From: Oceanihabitans gracilariae
Lineage (GTDB): Bacteria > Bacteroidota > Bacteroidia > Flavobacteriales > Flavobacteriaceae
Length of the DNA: 64,000 bases
Assembly: GCF_042684485.1 (NCBI RefSeq)
Contig: NZ_JBHULM010000001.1
Span: 124,001 to 188,000 of the forward strand
Direction: 5' to 3'
The translations under genes and the position numbers were made by a program. Shown in pieces: positions 42,178-51,121 of the stretch (position 1 is the stretch's first letter; each line of letters opens with the position of its first letter). The notes beneath the pieces are model-generated. The model did no database searches, had not been told where the DNA came from, and was given only the letters and a program-made list of their open reading frames with translations.

Positions 42178-43299
42178 ATGAGGAAAAAAATTCTAGTATT
42201 GCATAAAATTCTTGGTCTAACCACAGGAATTGTTGTTTTTGTTGTAGCAATAACAGGTTGTTGTTGGGCTTTTAGAGATGAAATTGAAAGTCTGTATGAT
42301 GATTATAAAACAGTAACACCACAAGAAACTGCTATTCTTACACCAACGGAAGCCAGAGAAATAGCTCAAACCGTTTTTCCTGATAATTCTATTCATGGTA
42401 CATTATTTAAAAACTCTAATGATGCTGCAGTAGAAGTTATTTTTTATGATGCAGAACCAGAATTTTACCAAAGTGTATTTTTAAATCCGTATTCAGGAGA
42501 GATAATTCAAGTAGACAATCATATGTCTGGTTTCTTTGCCTTTATTTTAAAAGGACACATGCGTATGTGGTTGCCAAAAAGTATTGGTGAACAGGTAGTA
42601 CGTATTTCTATTTTAATTTTTCTTTTTATTATTATTTCTGGTATTGTTTTATGGTGGCCTAAAAAGAGAAAAAATTTAAAACAACGCGTTACTTTTGATT
42701 GGAAATCTACCACACGATGGAAACGTAAAAACTTCGATTTACATACTGTTATAGGCTTTTATATTTGTTGGTTAGCTTTAATAATAGCTTTTACAGGATC
42801 TGTTATTTCTTACGATTGGTTAAAATATGTAGTATATGTATCTACAGGAGGAGACAAAGTGCCTGCTTTTATTATTCCTGAAAATGTAAGCGAAACTCCA
42901 AAAGATGCTTATGCTGTATTACCAATGGATAATTTAATCACGAAGTTAAAAAAAGAAGCTCCTCATGCAGAAAGTTACGAGTTACATTATCCTGAAAGTG
43001 ATAGCACGAGTGTTTATGTAGAGATTTCTAACACCAAAGGACTTTATTATGATTCTGATTATCGTTTTTTTGATCAGAATACTTTAGAAGAAATAGAAAC
43101 ACCTGCAATTTTTGGTAAATACAAAGATGCCAAATTTGCAGATAAAGTTTTACGAATGAATTATGACATTCATATTGGTGCTATTGGTGGTATTGTTGGT
43201 AAAATAATTGCTTTTTTAGTGAGTTTAATTGTAGCAACATTACCTATAACAGGTGTGCTATTATGGTATGGTAGAAATTATAAAAAGAAAAAGGCTTAA
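42178..43299 (+). CDS. PepSY-associated inner-membrane protein, probable siderophore-iron reductase
   Basis: The 373-residue protein has four membrane helices (about 12-33, 140-162, 190-213 and 340-362) with PepSY_TM layout: LHKILGLTTGIVVFVVAITG at the first helix and DLHTVIGFYICWLALI at the third, with conserved His residues at helix ends that could bind heme. Two periplasmic PepSY-like segments lie between. Family members next to TonB-dependent receptors are thought to reduce or release iron from siderophores in the periplasm. It is probably co-transcribed with the receptor gene 98 bp upstream. It is convergent with the acetyltransferase gene. Confidence 0.85.
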   Translation: MRKKILVLHKILGLTTGIVVFVVAITGCCWAFRDEIESLYDDYKTVTPQETAILTPTEAREIAQTVFPDNSIHGTLFKNSNDAAVEVIFYDAEPEFYQSVFLNPYSGEIIQVDNHMSGFFAFILKGHMRMWLPKSIGEQVVRISILIFLFIIISGIVLWWPKKRKNLKQRVTFDWKSTTRWKRKNFDLHTVIGFYICWLALIIAFTGSVISYDWLKYVVYVSTGGDKVPAFIIPENVSETPKDAYAVLPMDNLITKLKKEAPHAESYELHYPESDSTSVYVEISNTKGLYYDSDYRFFDQNTLEEIETPAIFGKYKDAKFADKVLRMNYDIHIGAIGGIVGKIIAFLVSLIVATLPITGVLLWYGRNYKKKKA

Positions 43300-43316
43300 T
43301 CTAAATAGTACATTAT

Positions 43317-43889
43317 TTAAAAACCATTAAAAATAGTTTTCTTTATTTCTGGCCATTCTTCTTTTAAAATACCATAATAACAAGTGTTTCGTTTAAAGCC
43401 ATCACGCATACGTGTGTCTTTACGTAAAAGACCTTCAAAAGTACCTCCAATTTTTTCTATGGCTTTTCTAGATCTTAAATTACGTTCGTCTACTTTAAAT
43501 GCTACTTTGTCAAATTGTAATGTTTCAAAAGCATATTGTAGCATTAAGAATTTTACTTGTGTATTTAATCCAGAACCTTGAAAATCTTTGCTAATCCATG
43601 TCCAACCAATGTATAGTACTTTATTTTTATGGTTTATTAATCCAAATCGTGTGCAGCCTGCATATGCTTGTTTTTTCTTATTGTAAATAAGAAACGGAAT
43701 TGCTGTTTTGTGGTAGTAAGCATCAACAGCAAGTTGTACATATTCTTTTAATTTTTCAGGAGGCGAAATAGCGCTAGGCGAGTAGTATATTAAATCCTTT
43801 TCTTCTGCAATTGCAGCTAAATGTTTGTAGTTACTCAGGTCTAAGAGCGAAAGTTTTACATATTCGTTTTCAAGATGAGGTATTTGCAT
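43317..43889 (-). CDS. GNAT-family N-acetyltransferase (RimJ/RimL-like)
   Basis: The 190-residue protein is a GNAT fold of the ribosomal-protein-acetyltransferase type, with YIGWTWISKDFQGSGLNTQVK (acetyl-CoA-binding region, about 91-111) and DERNLRSRKAIEKIGGTFEG (about 133-152), which is diagnostic of the RimJ/RimL group. It transfers acetyl groups to an amine; substrate is unknown. Its ATG begins one base below the stop of the adjacent hydrolase gene on the same strand, so the two are coupled. It is convergent with the PepSY gene. Confidence 0.92.
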   Translation of the reverse strand: MQIPHLENEYVKLSLLDLSNYKHLAAIAEEKDLIYYSPSAISPPEKLKEYVQLAVDAYYHKTAIPFLIYNKKKQAYAGCTRFGLINHKNKVLYIGWTWISKDFQGSGLNTQVKFLMLQYAFETLQFDKVAFKVDERNLRSRKAIEKIGGTFEGLLRKDTRMRDGFKRNTCYYGILKEEWPEIKKTIFNGF

Positions 43890-44525
43890 TTATACTAATT
43901 TATTTATTAATACTACGTTTACTACATGCTTCCCTTTAAAAGGAATAATATGTAAGTGCTCTTTAAATAATTCTTTAGCTCTATTGGTTTCGTAAGCAAT
44001 GCGTTCGTCGTTTAAATATTCGTCTTCTGTACCATAAATCATAGTTACTTTTGCCTTTAAAAAGCTAAAGTCTTCTGGTTTTAATTCTTTAGGTATACTT
44101 CCAGAATGCAATATTAATTGTGCGCAAGAAAGCTTTCGTCTTGCAACAAATCGCGTAGCCACACTAACCCCTTGTGAGTATCCTAAAACAATAAGGTTTA
44201 TGTTTTCAGGTAAGGCTTCGGCAGCTAAAACAGCGTCAAAATTACGCATTACATTTTCGGTTTCTGTTGCTGTATTTTCTTTGGTTAGCCAACTTGCTCC
44301 AACATGCTTAAATTTTGGTGTACTATAATATTTGCTCTGTGCTTGTGGAGCAATAATATAGTTTTCGTCTTTGTTTAATCCTTCAAAATACCTTAAAAAA
44401 TACCTGCTTAAATAACCCATTCCGTGACATACAAACCAAACATTTTTGGTTTTGTCGCTTAATGTGTTTAAAGTAGCATAACTGTTGGTAGTTGTGTATG
44501 AAATTTCTTTTTCTTCTAAATTCAT
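43890..44525 (-). CDS. Alpha/beta hydrolase (carboxylesterase/phospholipase type)
   Basis: The 211-residue protein resembles small serine esterases of the carboxylesterase/phospholipase group: VCHGMGY oxyanion region (about 32-38), nucleophile elbow LGYSQG (Ser117), Asp in YGTEDEY and His in GKHVV near the C-terminus. There is no signal peptide, so it acts in the cytoplasm. It is the first gene of a two-gene unit with the acetyltransferase and is divergent from the menaquinone cluster. The substrate is unknown. Confidence 0.87.
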   Translation of the reverse strand: MNLEEKEISYTTTNSYATLNTLSDKTKNVWFVCHGMGYLSRYFLRYFEGLNKDENYIIAPQAQSKYYSTPKFKHVGASWLTKENTATETENVMRNFDAVLAAEALPENINLIVLGYSQGVSVATRFVARRKLSCAQLILHSGSIPKELKPEDFSFLKAKVTMIYGTEDEYLNDERIAYETNRAKELFKEHLHIIPFKGKHVVNVVLINKLV

Positions 44526-44566
44526 TTTGTACTTTTACAATCCGACAATAAAAATACATTATTTAT

Positions 44567-44992
44567 ATGCAATTAACTAAAGAAAGCGTTTTAGCACAAG
44601 CAAATAAGGCTAGTAAAAATACCTTAATGGAAACGTTAAATATTGAAATGGTAGATTATGGCGAAGATTTTTTAGTTGCCAGAATGCCTGTAGATTCTAG
44701 AGTATATCAGCCAGACGGAGTTTTGCATGGTGGTGCAACTGCAGCTTTAGCAGAAAGTGTTGGTAGTTTTGCATCGCATATTTTTATAGATACCGAAAAT
44801 AAATTTGTTCGTGGTTTAGAAATTACTGCAAACCATTTAAAAAGTGTTACCGAAGGTTTTGTGTATGCAAAAGCTACTTTTTTACACAAAGGTAGAACCA
44901 CACAATTACTAGATATTAGAATTACTGATGATCATGATAATTTAATTTCTATTTGTAAATTATCTACTATTTCATTGCCTAAAAAGAAGTAA
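44567..44992 (+). CDS. menI: Hotdog-fold acyl-CoA thioesterase (PaaI/MenI type)
   Basis: The 141-residue protein is a single hotdog domain with the thioesterase signature GVLHGGATAALAESVGS (about 51-67), where the Glu is the usual catalytic acid. It overlaps menF by 1 nt, and menD follows shortly. This context strongly suggests 1,4-dihydroxy-2-naphthoyl-CoA hydrolase of menaquinone synthesis (MenI); sequence alone would only say PaaI-family thioesterase. A -7-like TACTTTTA at 44530-44537 may start the operon. Confidence 0.8.
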   Translation: MQLTKESVLAQANKASKNTLMETLNIEMVDYGEDFLVARMPVDSRVYQPDGVLHGGATAALAESVGSFASHIFIDTENKFVRGLEITANHLKSVTEGFVYAKATFLHKGRTTQLLDIRITDDHDNLISICKLSTISLPKKK

Positions 44993-46110
44993 TGCATTCT
45001 ACCCATTTTTTTGAAAAAATACAACAGCACTTTAATAGGGCATTGCCATTTGTGGTGTACAGAAAACCAAATAGGCTAGAGGTACATGCTATGCTTCAAA
45101 AGGATGAAAAACTACATGTTATAGAGGATTACTCAGAAAGCGGATTTGTTTTTTCGCCTTTTGATGCCAAAGAACAAGCGGTTTATCTTCCTGTAGCTAA
45201 TTCAGAAATGATTAGCAGTGATTTTATTTTTACAGATGAAGAAGAAAAATCTGCTGCTGAAAATAGTGCTACACCAAAAGAAAAAGAAGCGCATATCCAA
45301 TTGGTTCAAAAAGGAATAGATGCCATACATAATAAAGCGTTACAAAAAGTAGTGCTATCTAGATGTGAAGCACAAGCGCTTTCGGAAGAAAATCCTTTAA
45401 AAATTTTTAAACATTTATTACAAAAATATGCCACAGCATTTGTGTACTGTTGGTATCATCCACAAGTAGGTTTGTGGTTAGGTGCCACACCAGAAACCTT
45501 GTTAAAAGTACAAGCCAATAGGTTTAGTACTATGGCTTTGGCAGGAACGCAAATATACACAGGAACCAAAGATGTGGTTTGGCAAGACAAAGAAAAAGAA
45601 GAGCAACAAATAGTAACAGACTTTGTGGTAAATAGCCTGCAATTTACTGCAAATAGCATAAATGTGTCTAAAGTAGAAACCGTTAGAGCAGGAAGTTTAT
45701 TGCATCTTAAAACGGCAATTTCTGGAACTTTAAAGAAAGAAGATGCTACTTTTAAAGAGGTGCTTTCTAGCTTGCATCCAACTCCTGCTGTTTGCGGATT
45801 TCCTAAAGAAAACGCGAAACAGTTTATAATAAACAATGAAAACTATAAAAGAGGTTTTTATGCAGGTTTTTTGGGCGAGTTAAATATAAAAGAAACAAAA
45901 TCTAGAAATACAAACAGACGTAATGTAGAAAACAACGCTTATGCATCTGTAAAAACGGTTTCAAATTTGTTTGTAAACTTACGCTGTATGCAACTTAAAA
46001 ATAAACAAGCTTTAATTTATGTTGGTGGCGGAATTACAAAAGATTCTATTGCTGAAAACGAATGGCAAGAAACCGTTAATAAAACACAAACCATTAAGGC
46101 TGTTTTGTAA
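44992..46110 (+). CDS. menF: Isochorismate synthase (menaquinone type)
   Basis: The 372-residue protein has a chorismate-binding domain over its C-terminal two thirds: QKVVLSRCEA, WLGATPETLL, TMALAGTQ, KEEQQIVTDFV, LHPTPAVCGFPKE and the final YVGGGIT. The LHPTPAVCG block is typical of isochorismate synthases (MenF/EntC) rather than PabB or TrpE, which supports conversion of chorismate to isochorismate. It overlaps the thioesterase gene by 1 nt (TAATG) and precedes menD by 177 bp. The N-terminal 90 residues are poorly conserved, as is usual. Confidence 0.92.
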   Translation: MHSTHFFEKIQQHFNRALPFVVYRKPNRLEVHAMLQKDEKLHVIEDYSESGFVFSPFDAKEQAVYLPVANSEMISSDFIFTDEEEKSAAENSATPKEKEAHIQLVQKGIDAIHNKALQKVVLSRCEAQALSEENPLKIFKHLLQKYATAFVYCWYHPQVGLWLGATPETLLKVQANRFSTMALAGTQIYTGTKDVVWQDKEKEEQQIVTDFVVNSLQFTANSINVSKVETVRAGSLLHLKTAISGTLKKEDATFKEVLSSLHPTPAVCGFPKENAKQFIINNENYKRGFYAGFLGELNIKETKSRNTNRRNVENNAYASVKTVSNLFVNLRCMQLKNKQALIYVGGGITKDSIAENEWQETVNKTQTIKAVL

Positions 46111-46227
46111 ATGCGCACAAAAAGTGGAGTAATTGCTAATTAGGTATTTCCGAAATATTTTCTTTTTAATAAAAGCTTAGCTTATATATAAATTGCCAAA
46201 TACGTTCGTGTATTACTAGCAAAAACT

Positions 46228-46235
46228 TACCTTTG
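46228..46235 (+). promoter_or_regulatory. Probable -7 promoter element before menD
   Basis: TACCTTTG fits TANNTTTG and lies 52 bp before the menD ATG, suggesting that menD has its own promoter in addition to read-through from menF. No TTG lies at the right distance upstream. Confidence 0.45.
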
Positions 46236-46264
46236 TATATACTTTTTTTTAATTTTAAAAAGAC

Positions 46265-46280
46265 TCCCATTTTCATGGGA
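46265..46280 (+). promoter_or_regulatory. Small hairpin in the menD leader close to the start codon
   Basis: TCCCAT-TTTC-ATGGGA forms a 6-bp stem with a 4-nt loop, ending 7 bp before the ATG at 46288, so it covers the ribosome-binding region. It might reduce translation until melted or bound. Stability is modest. Confidence 0.35.
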
Positions 46281-46287
46281 AGCGAGC

Positions 46288-48048
46288 ATGAAATACCCAA
46301 AAATTCCGTTAGCACAAACCGTAATACAGCTATGTAAAGCAAAGCATATTAAACATATTGTAATTTCTCCTGGTAGTAGGAGTGCGCCTTTAACTATAGG
46401 CTTTACACATGATGCTTATTTTACTTGTTACAGTGTTGTAGATGAGCGTTGTGCTGCTTTTTTTGCTTTAGGTATTGCCCAACAAATACAAAAACCAGTT
46501 GCAGTAGTTTGTTCTTCTGGTAGTGCTTTATTAAACTATTATCCTGCCATTGCAGAAGCTTTTTATAGCAATATACCATTAGTAGTTTTATCTGCAGATA
46601 GACCTAAGCATTTAATAGGTATTGGTGACGGACAAACCATTAACCAAGAAAATGTCTTTGAAAATCATATCTTATATTCTGCAAACTTAAAGCAGGATAT
46701 TAATGCAGATAGTAGCGTGCTAGCACATGAAGATTCTCCAATTTTTAAGAATCTAGAAACTAAAATAGAAAAGCTTTTAGGACTACAACAAAATATTCAA
46801 TCGCAAAACGAAGCAGCAATTAATTCTGCTTTAAATGTTGCCATGCATAAAAATGGTCCTGTTCATATCAATATTCCGTTTAATGAGCCTTTATATGAAA
46901 CCGTTACAGAATTATCTGTAAATGTTAAAGTAGAAGATGTAAAGGTAAAACCTAATAAATTAGAAGATTATCAACTTTCTAATTTGGTTTCTAATTGGTA
47001 TGATGCTAAAAAAAAGCTAATTCTTGTTGGTGTGAATACTCCAAATAGTATAGAGCAAAAATGGTTAGATGAATTGGCAAAAGACGAAAGTGTTATTGTT
47101 TTTACAGAAACGACTTCTAATTTGCATCATCCGCAATTTTTTAGCAGTATAGATAAAATAATAGCACCTTTAACTACAGAAGAATTTAAGGCCTTACAGC
47201 CTGATATTTTATTGACTTTTGGAGGATTAATAGTGTCTAAAAAAATTAAAGCTTTTTTACGTTCGTATAAACCAAAACAACATTGGCATATTGGTACAGA
47301 AAAAGCTAATGATACTTTTTTATGTTTAAAAGAGCATATTAAAATTTCTCCAAATCAGTTTTTTACACAGTTTTTACAAGAAGTAAAACATTTTACAAAA
47401 AGCGATTATCAAGCATATTGGACCAACATTAAAAAAACTAGAAAAAAGAAACATACAGCATATTTAGAAAGCTTAGCGTTTTCAGACTTAAAAGCGTTTC
47501 AAGCTATTTTAAAATCTATTCCAGAACATGCTATTTTACAATTAAGTAATAGCTCTACTATACGATATGCGCAGCTGTTTAATATTAATAAAACACTATC
47601 TGTTTTTTGTAATAGAGGTACTAGTGGTATTGATGGTAGTACAAGTACAGCTGTTGGTTGTGCTGTTGCTAACACAGCGCAAACGGTATTTATTACAGGA
47701 GATTTAAGCTTCTTTTATGATAGTAATGCGCTTTGGAATAATTACATACCTAACCATTTTAGAATTATTGTAATTAACAATCAAGGAGGAGGTATTTTTA
47801 GAATTCTTCCTGGAGATAAAAACACTGAAAATTTTGATACTTATTTTGAAACAAAACACCAATTATCTGTAAAACACTTGAGTGCTATGTATGGTTTTGA
47901 GTATTTAAAAGCATCTAATAACGAAACGCTAAACGAAGCATTACAGTCCTTTTATTTAGCGTCTAATACTCCTAAAATATTAGAAGTGTTTACACCAAGA
48001 ACTAGCAATGATACTACTTTGTTAGATTATTTTAAAGCATTAAAGTAG
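46288..48048 (+). CDS. menD: 2-succinyl-5-enolpyruvyl-6-hydroxy-3-cyclohexene-1-carboxylate synthase
   Basis: The 586-residue ThDP enzyme has the N-terminal motif ISPGSRSAPLT (about 27-37) that defines MenD, the Glu-bearing VVDERCAAFFALG block, and the C-terminal ThDP-binding region with GTSGIDGSTSTAVG and GDLSFFYDSNALWNN. It joins isochorismate with 2-oxoglutarate-derived succinic semialdehyde, the first committed step of menaquinone synthesis. It sits between menF and two small genes of the same region. Length and motifs are normal. Confidence 0.96.
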   Translation: MKYPKIPLAQTVIQLCKAKHIKHIVISPGSRSAPLTIGFTHDAYFTCYSVVDERCAAFFALGIAQQIQKPVAVVCSSGSALLNYYPAIAEAFYSNIPLVVLSADRPKHLIGIGDGQTINQENVFENHILYSANLKQDINADSSVLAHEDSPIFKNLETKIEKLLGLQQNIQSQNEAAINSALNVAMHKNGPVHINIPFNEPLYETVTELSVNVKVEDVKVKPNKLEDYQLSNLVSNWYDAKKKLILVGVNTPNSIEQKWLDELAKDESVIVFTETTSNLHHPQFFSSIDKIIAPLTTEEFKALQPDILLTFGGLIVSKKIKAFLRSYKPKQHWHIGTEKANDTFLCLKEHIKISPNQFFTQFLQEVKHFTKSDYQAYWTNIKKTRKKKHTAYLESLAFSDLKAFQAILKSIPEHAILQLSNSSTIRYAQLFNINKTLSVFCNRGTSGIDGSTSTAVGCAVANTAQTVFITGDLSFFYDSNALWNNYIPNHFRIIVINNQGGGIFRILPGDKNTENFDTYFETKHQLSVKHLSAMYGFEYLKASNNETLNEALQSFYLASNTPKILEVFTPRTSNDTTLLDYFKALK

Positions 48049-48173
48049 TTGGTCGGAAATTGTTAACTTTTTATCGTTAAAAAAAAGTATTTAGTTACTA
48101 TTTTATAGGTGTACTGTACTTAAATTCTTATCTTTAAGTAACTTTAAAAACATTAACTAAAAAAATAATAAAA

Positions 48174-48515
48174 ATGAGTAAAAGAGACGATTTAATTGTA
48201 AAATATGCAGCAGATTTAAAAGATAAAATTGGTGTTACACCAGATATGGATTTATTAACTAAAGTTACTATTGGTTGTGGTCCATCTATTTATAACGCAG
48301 ATGCAGCAACAGTTTCAGGATCTGACGCCTCAGAATTAGCAACAGTTAAAAATAATTTTTTAATTAAAAAATTAGGTTTAGAAGATAGCGAAGAATTAGA
48401 TAAAGCTATAGATACTGTAATAGAAAAATACGGTAAATCTAATAGAAATAAATACAGAGCAGTGGTATACTATTTATTAACACAGCACTTTAAAAAAGAG
48501 TCTGTTTACAAATAG
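48174..48515 (+). CDS. DUF2853 family protein
   Basis: The 113-residue acidic, mostly helical protein matches the DUF2853 pattern (MSKRDDLIVKYAADL at the start and YRAVVYYLL near the end). There is no signal peptide. Its function is unknown. It lies in the men region between menD and a CvfB-like gene and has its own strong terminator, so it is probably expressed by itself. A TATCTTTA at 48129-48136 could be its -7 element. Confidence 0.88.
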   Translation: MSKRDDLIVKYAADLKDKIGVTPDMDLLTKVTIGCGPSIYNADAATVSGSDASELATVKNNFLIKKLGLEDSEELDKAIDTVIEKYGKSNRNKYRAVVYYLLTQHFKKESVYK

Positions 48516-48536
48516 AATATTTACTAAATATTTAGA

Positions 48537-48564
48537 AGCGCTACCAAAAAGTAGCGCTTTTTTA
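48537..48564 (+). terminator. Intrinsic terminator of the DUF2853 gene
   Basis: An 8-bp GC-rich stem (48537-48544 with 48551-48558) with a 6-nt loop and following T run, 22 bp past the stop. Confidence 0.9.
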
Positions 48565-48616
48565 CTTTCTACTAATTTCATAATTAAAAAAAAGCACTTT
48601 TAATTTTTAATATTCT

Positions 48617-48631
48617 TACTTTTGCAGCATG
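48617..48631 (+). promoter_or_regulatory. Near-leaderless promoter of the CvfB-like gene
   Basis: TACTTTTG (48617-48624) is separated from the ATG (48629) by only four bases. With the usual start point a few bases after the -7 box, the mRNA would begin at or within a base or two of the start codon. Confidence 0.55.
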
Positions 48632-49459
48632 ATACAAATAGGAAAATACAACACACTTACTATAATACGTGAAACAGAACCAGGATTATTCTTGAGTGAT
48701 GATGATGATAATGAAGTTTTATTACCAAATAGATATGTGCCAGAAGCATTTAAAATTTGGGATAAGTTAGAAGTGTTTGTTTATTTAGATAATCAAGAAC
48801 GTTTAGTAGCAGTTACTGACAAACCATATATACAACGTGGTGAATTTGCTTTATTACGCTGTAATGAAGTAACTAATCATGGTGCTTTTTTAGATTGGGG
48901 AATGGTAAAAGAACTATTTTGTCCTTTTAAAGAGCAAGCCTTTAAAATGAAAAAAGGAAGTTGGTACTTGGTGTATTGTTATCTGGATGAAGAAAGTAAT
49001 AGACTAGTTGCATCTAGTAAAACAAATCAGTTTTTAGACAATAGTAAATTAACAGTTTCTGAGTTTGATGAGGTGGACTTAATTGCTTCGCATCCTAGTG
49101 ATATTGGATGGAATGTAATAATAAATAAAGAACATGCTGGTTTAATTTATACAGATAATATTTTTCAAGATATAAGTGTAGGTGATAAATTAAAAGGTAT
49201 CGTTAAAAAAATACGACCAGGAAATAAAATAGATATTATTTTAGGGCAAGTAGGTTATAGAAATATAGAACCAAATGCAGATAAAATAATGAACCACTTG
49301 CAAGATAATAGTGGGTTTTTAAATCTAACCGATAAATCAAAACCTGAAGATATTAAAGAAGTGCTGCAAATGAGTAAAAAAAGCTTTAAAAAAGCTGTAG
49401 GTACGCTATACAAGCAAAAACTTATAGCAATAAAAGAAGACGGGATTTACTTGTTGTAA
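48629..49459 (+). CDS. CvfB-like S1 RNA-binding protein
   Basis: The 276-residue protein has several S1-type OB folds (about 5-62, 66-130 and 140-210) followed by a winged-helix domain (about 225-276), the CvfB layout. Visible marks are GEFALLRCNEVTNHGAFLDWG and LKGIVKKIRPGNKIDIIL. CvfB of Staphylococcus binds RNA and affects virulence regulation; in Bacteroidota the role is unknown. It is near, but probably not co-transcribed with, the men genes, since a terminator precedes it and its promoter is directly at the ATG. Confidence 0.88.
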   Translation: MIQIGKYNTLTIIRETEPGLFLSDDDDNEVLLPNRYVPEAFKIWDKLEVFVYLDNQERLVAVTDKPYIQRGEFALLRCNEVTNHGAFLDWGMVKELFCPFKEQAFKMKKGSWYLVYCYLDEESNRLVASSKTNQFLDNSKLTVSEFDEVDLIASHPSDIGWNVIINKEHAGLIYTDNIFQDISVGDKLKGIVKKIRPGNKIDIILGQVGYRNIEPNADKIMNHLQDNSGFLNLTDKSKPEDIKEVLQMSKKSFKKAVGTLYKQKLIAIKEDGIYLL

Positions 49460-49537
49460 AACCTGTTTTAGATTAAAAAGTAAGTAGGTAGATTTGGGAA
49501 GCTAAGTAAGCTAAAATTAGATAGAATGAATGTTTTT

Positions 49538-50011
49538 TTAGGATGTTCTATCTATGATTAGGGGCTTAATACACTTGCTATTAATTGTATTAGGTAATTT
49601 TTCTTTATCTATATTTAATATGCTGTTTATAGCACTATCTAAGTTTTTAAAACATTCGGTTTTACACTTAATAAATGATTTTTCTAGTTTAGCATTTAAA
49701 TATGCTAATTCATTATAATACACAAAAGAAACACTTTTTAACTGATTGGCATTTTTGTTTTTATAAAAATGAAGCCAATAGGTTGGTGAAACAGAATAAT
49801 TATTAACTCTATTAGATATTGCATGTAAATCGGCATGTGGTCCGTAATAATTGTAAACTAATTCTCCTAATTCTTTAGAGCAGTTTATATCAAAAACAAC
49901 ACCTTCATTTATTTCTGTTACAAAAAACCTATCACAACAATATACTTTGCCAAAACTTGTTGTATAAGCGTTTTTTATTAATAGACTGTATTTGGTATTA
50001 GATAATTTCAT
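49538..50011 (-). CDS. Hypothetical protein, Cys-containing, interrupting the men region
   Basis: The 157-residue soluble protein has six cysteines and no signal peptide or membrane segment. The block AISNRVNNYSVSP followed by W (about 65-79), and a later EKSF (about 110-113), follow a pattern I have seen in an unnamed, widespread flavobacterial family, but I cannot name a function. It is on the opposite strand to the menaquinone genes that surround it, placed between the CvfB-like gene and menB. This suggests a later insertion or rearrangement. A 9-bp inverted repeat (49518-49526 with 49546-49554) spans its stop codon. Confidence 0.65.
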   Translation of the reverse strand: MKLSNTKYSLLIKNAYTTSFGKVYCCDRFFVTEINEGVVFDINCSKELGELVYNYYGPHADLHAISNRVNNYSVSPTYWLHFYKNKNANQLKSVSFVYYNELAYLNAKLEKSFIKCKTECFKNLDSAINSILNIDKEKLPNTINSKCIKPLIIDRTS

Positions 50012-50228
50012 TAATTAAGTTGAATTACTTCACAAAATTAGATGCTGTGATTATTATTTTTAATTAGGAATAAGCACTTAAACTAAATACACGATGAAAC
50101 GTACAATATAATCGATGAAATACATGATAAATGTAAGAAAATACGCTTTTTAATAATTTCGAATGATTTTTAATGTGTTGTATTTCAGCTTTTTAATAGT
50201 AAAATTTATGTTTTAGCCACTTTTTAAG

Positions 50229-50262
50229 TTGTAGTAGTGTTAAAAAAAAATAGTATTTTTAC
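50229..50262 (+). promoter_or_regulatory. Probable promoter of menB-menA
   Basis: TTG (50229-50231), a 19-nt spacer and TAGTATTTTTA (from 50251) form a reasonable Bacteroidota promoter 17 bp before the chosen menB ATG. An alternative upstream start codon at 50237 would lie inside this promoter. Confidence 0.5.
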
Positions 50263-50278
50263 TCTCCAAAAAAAAAAT

Positions 50279-51118
50279 ATGAGTCAATTAAACTGGGTAA
50301 CAGCCAAAGAATACGAAGACATTACCTATAAAAAATGTAATGGAGTTGCAAGAATTGCTTTTAACAGGCCAAATGTAAGAAATGCATTTAGACCAAAAAC
50401 AACAAAAGAATTATATGATGCATTTTACGATGCAGGAGAAGATACTAGTATAGGTGTTGTTTTATTATCTGCCGAAGGTCCATCAACAAAAGATGGTATC
50501 TGGAGTTTTTGTTCTGGTGGAGATCAAAAAGCAAGAGGTCACCAAGGTTATGTTGGTGATGATGGTTACCACAGATTAAATATTCTAGAAGTGCAACGTT
50601 TAATTCGCTTTATGCCAAAAGCAGTAATTGCAGTTGTTCCTGGTTGGGCAGTTGGAGGAGGACATAGTTTACATGTGGTTTGTGATTTAACTTTAGCAAG
50701 TAAAGAGCATGCTATTTTTAAACAAACAGATGCAGATGTTACTAGTTTTGATGGTGGCTATGGTTCTGCCTATTTAGCCAAAATGGTTGGACAGAAAAAA
50801 GCACGTGAAATCTTTTTCTTAGGAAGAAATTATTCTGCACAAGAAGCTTATGAGATGGGAATGGTAAATGCTGTTATTCCTCATGAAGAGTTAGAAGAAA
50901 CTGCATACAATTGGGCTCAAGAAATATTAGAAAAATCACCTACCTCTATTAAAATGTTAAAATTTGCAATGAATTTAACAGACGATGGTATGGTTGGTCA
51001 ACAAGTATTTGCTGGTGAGGCTACTCGTTTAGCATATATGACAGATGAAGCCAAAGAAGGTCGTGATGCTTTTTTAGAAAAGCGTAAGCCTAACTTTCCT
51101 AAAAAGTGGATACCATAA
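50279..51118 (+). CDS. menB: 1,4-dihydroxy-2-naphthoyl-CoA synthase
   Basis: From the ATG at 50279 the protein has 279 residues. A frame start at 50237 is rejected because it would lie within the promoter. It is a crotonase-fold MenB: IAFNRPNVRNAFRP, FCSGGDQ, VPGWAVGGGHSLHVVCDL and the MenB-specific TDADVTSFDGGYGSAYLA. It closes the second ring of o-succinylbenzoyl-CoA. menA follows 3 bp later on the same strand. The enzyme is intact and typical. Confidence 0.96.
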   Translation: MSQLNWVTAKEYEDITYKKCNGVARIAFNRPNVRNAFRPKTTKELYDAFYDAGEDTSIGVVLLSAEGPSTKDGIWSFCSGGDQKARGHQGYVGDDGYHRLNILEVQRLIRFMPKAVIAVVPGWAVGGGHSLHVVCDLTLASKEHAIFKQTDADVTSFDGGYGSAYLAKMVGQKKAREIFFLGRNYSAQEAYEMGMVNAVIPHEELEETAYNWAQEILEKSPTSIKMLKFAMNLTDDGMVGQQVFAGEATRLAYMTDEAKEGRDAFLEKRKPNFPKKWIP

Positions 51119-51121
51119 TTT

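Noticed and set aside
45456..45836. 126-codon minus-strand frame inside menF
   Set aside because: Antisense shadow of an intact chorismate-binding enzyme.
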